Source: Tetrahymena thermophila SB210 | Lineage: Eukaryota > Ciliophora > Oligohymenophorea > Hymenostomatida > Tetrahymenidae | Assembly (NCBI RefSeq): GCF_000189635.1 | Contig: NW_002476364.1 | Span: forward strand, 186,001 to 250,000 | DNA: 64,000 nt | Direction of reading: 5' to 3' | Shown: in pieces, positions 62,903 to 64,000 of the stretch | Layout: each line of letters opens with the position of its first letter | How positions within the stretch are numbered: the first letter of the stretch is position 1 | Notes under the pieces: generated by a model | Databases searched by the model: none | What the model saw: only the letters and a program-made list of their open reading frames with translations | Told to the model about the DNA's origin: nothing | Position numbers and translations under genes: made by a program

Positions 62903-64000
62903 ATGGAGATTGAAAGTTATAATTAATAATAAGAATCTAGGAAAGATGAATAGTTTTCTGAAACAAGAATACAAAAAATAAGCCCTACCATCAGCAAAAA
63001 GAAATAAAAAAGTAGATTAAAACTAAAATGGTCTCCAATAATAGTTAAATCTTTGGAACCTGATTAAAGTCCTATCTTTATTTATAATTATTTTAGAATG
63101 ATGAAAAGTTATGATGACAACAATTATGAAAGGTTTAATAATTATGGATTTTAAGATGAGGGTATAGGCATCTATGAATAAATAAAGCTTGATAAAGTGA
63201 ATGAAACTATAGATGTCTAGATGACTACATATTCTTAAGGAATAATCAACTTTAGACATTTAATTAAAATGTATAAATCTTACTAAAATTAAAAGTATTA
63301 CGAATTAGCTTTGGTTTTGAAAGAATATTAATAGTGGGTTGATAAGACCTAAGCTAGTTTGTATTAATTGTTAAAATCTGTCAATGAAGGTTTGTTTGAA
63401 TTAACTTAACTCTAATTTTAGTAATTTCAATAAAAAGCAAAGGATTGGGCATATACTTAATATGAAGATTAGTTGTACGACTTTGTTATTGGTTATTTAG
63501 ATTTTAAAACAAAATCTCCAGTGTTAAAAATGAACGTAATTTCCAAAAACTTATCATTATTTGTAGGTAATGGTTTTGAAGAAATTTACTATAACATTTC
63601 TAATCAAAAAAAGAAGGATTTTTTTAGTTTCTTTGTTAGAGATTCCAAATTCGATGGTATGTATTAGTTAGAGAAAACTATTAAATATATGAAGTAGACA
63701 ATTAATTATCAAGAAGATTTTGTAATTGATGAAGAACTTACAACAGTAGAAGGCTACGTAATTCCTGTTAAGAAAACTATGAAATTTATTTTTTATAATT
63801 AAACTACCAACCAAGTGTAATAAGAACCTTACTAGTGTTTTATAATAAGTAATGGTTATAATGTTGAACCATAGTGGATTAAATTTCTATTAGAAAAGAG
63901 GAGCTAAAATATACCAATTCTTGATTAAAACAGCATCAATAACCTAAGTATAGTGAAATAGCTGTAAAATTTCGATTATGTCTGTTAAAAAGAGTATTTT
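62903..64000 (+). CDS. X2-family protein, copy 2 (runs off the window)
   Basis: ATG 62903, open for 366 codons to the window edge. Its closest relative is the X2 gene at 55934-57097, with which it shares KKKQKSRLKLKWSPIIVKSL-like start, PIFIYNYFRMMKSYDDNNYE, DKVNETIDV, FRHLIKMYKSYQNQKYYELA, VISKNLSLFVGNGFEEIYYN and DFFSFFVRDSKFDGMY. Most differences between the two are substitutions or third-position changes, suggesting both genes have been under protein-level constraint. By comparison with copy 1 only about 20 codons are missing at the C-terminus. Function unknown. Confidence 0.87.

Larger units (their letters stand above)
49625..64000. repeat. tandem segmental duplication: X1 - LRR - X2, two copies
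   Basis: Copy 1 (about 49625-57100) and copy 2 (about 57280 to past the window end) carry the same three genes in the same order and orientations. Offsets between matching points are 7634 (X1 ATG), 7750 (LRR stop), 7834 (LRR ATG) and 6969 (X2 ATG). The drop at X2 is explained by an extra internal duplication in copy 1 (about 54.2-55.7 kb). Intergenic and intronic sequence is similar as well, so this was DNA duplication and not retrocopying. Confidence 0.9.

Noticed and set aside
1-64000. Telomere repeats, chromosome-breakage sequence, transposon terminal repeats, tRNA genes
   Set aside because: Looked for by eye (CCCCAA/GGGGTT runs, the 15-base breakage motif, TTCGA-type T-arm boxes, paired terminal inverted repeats) and not found; a covariance-model or k-mer search would be needed to exclude them.

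Overview
The window is ciliate DNA, most like a Tetrahymena-type oligohymenophorean, though I assign that by style and not by a search. It is very AT-rich. Every convincing gene reads through TAA and TAG (as glutamine) and ends on TGA. Introns are short, very AT-rich and bounded by GT...AG. Standard-code ORF calling therefore sees only fragments; the gene models below were rebuilt by reading all frames with TGA as the only stop and joining exons by phase. I saw no rRNA, tRNA, CRISPR array, telomeric repeat block or recognisable transposon.

Layout. 1.1-2.7 kb (+): SAM domain plus leucine-rich repeat (LRR) protein related to PPP1R42. 3.4-7.1 kb (-): array of twelve very short LRR exons with no recognised 5' end. 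8.2-10.5 kb (+): coiled-coil protein. 11.3-11.7 kb (-): nitrobindin/THAP4-like protein. 12.4-13.1 kb (+): mu-like glutathione S-transferase. 13.1-18.3 kb: apparent gene desert with a tandem duplication. 18.3-21.7 kb (-): seven-finger C2H2 protein. 25.3-30.5 kb (-): TPR-like/coiled-coil protein. 30.9-34.1 kb (-): tandem GAF protein. 35.8-37.9 kb (+): Asn/Gln-rich protein. 38.5-41.4 kb (+): AGC-type kinase with a glutamine-rich tail. 42.6-45.5 kb (+): Asn/Gln-rich coiled-coil protein. 45.5-46.3 kb: degenerate tandem repeat. 46.7-49.4 kb (+): coiled-coil protein in seven exons.

From 49.6 kb to the end lies a tandem segmental duplication. Its unit is [X1 gene (+)] - [LRR gene (-)] - [X2 gene (+)]. 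Copy 1 covers about 49.6-57.1 kb and copy 2 about 57.3-64 kb, running off the window. X1 and X2 are distant paralogues of one family I do not recognise. In copy 1 the X1 gene is broken (a 2-nt indel and a 76-nt deletion between 11-bp direct repeats) and the 5' end of the LRR gene is duplicated a second time as a dead fragment. In copy 2 all three genes look intact.

The single-copy genes do not form an obvious pathway. The window reads as ordinary single-gene chromatin followed by a young, still decaying gene-family expansion zone.
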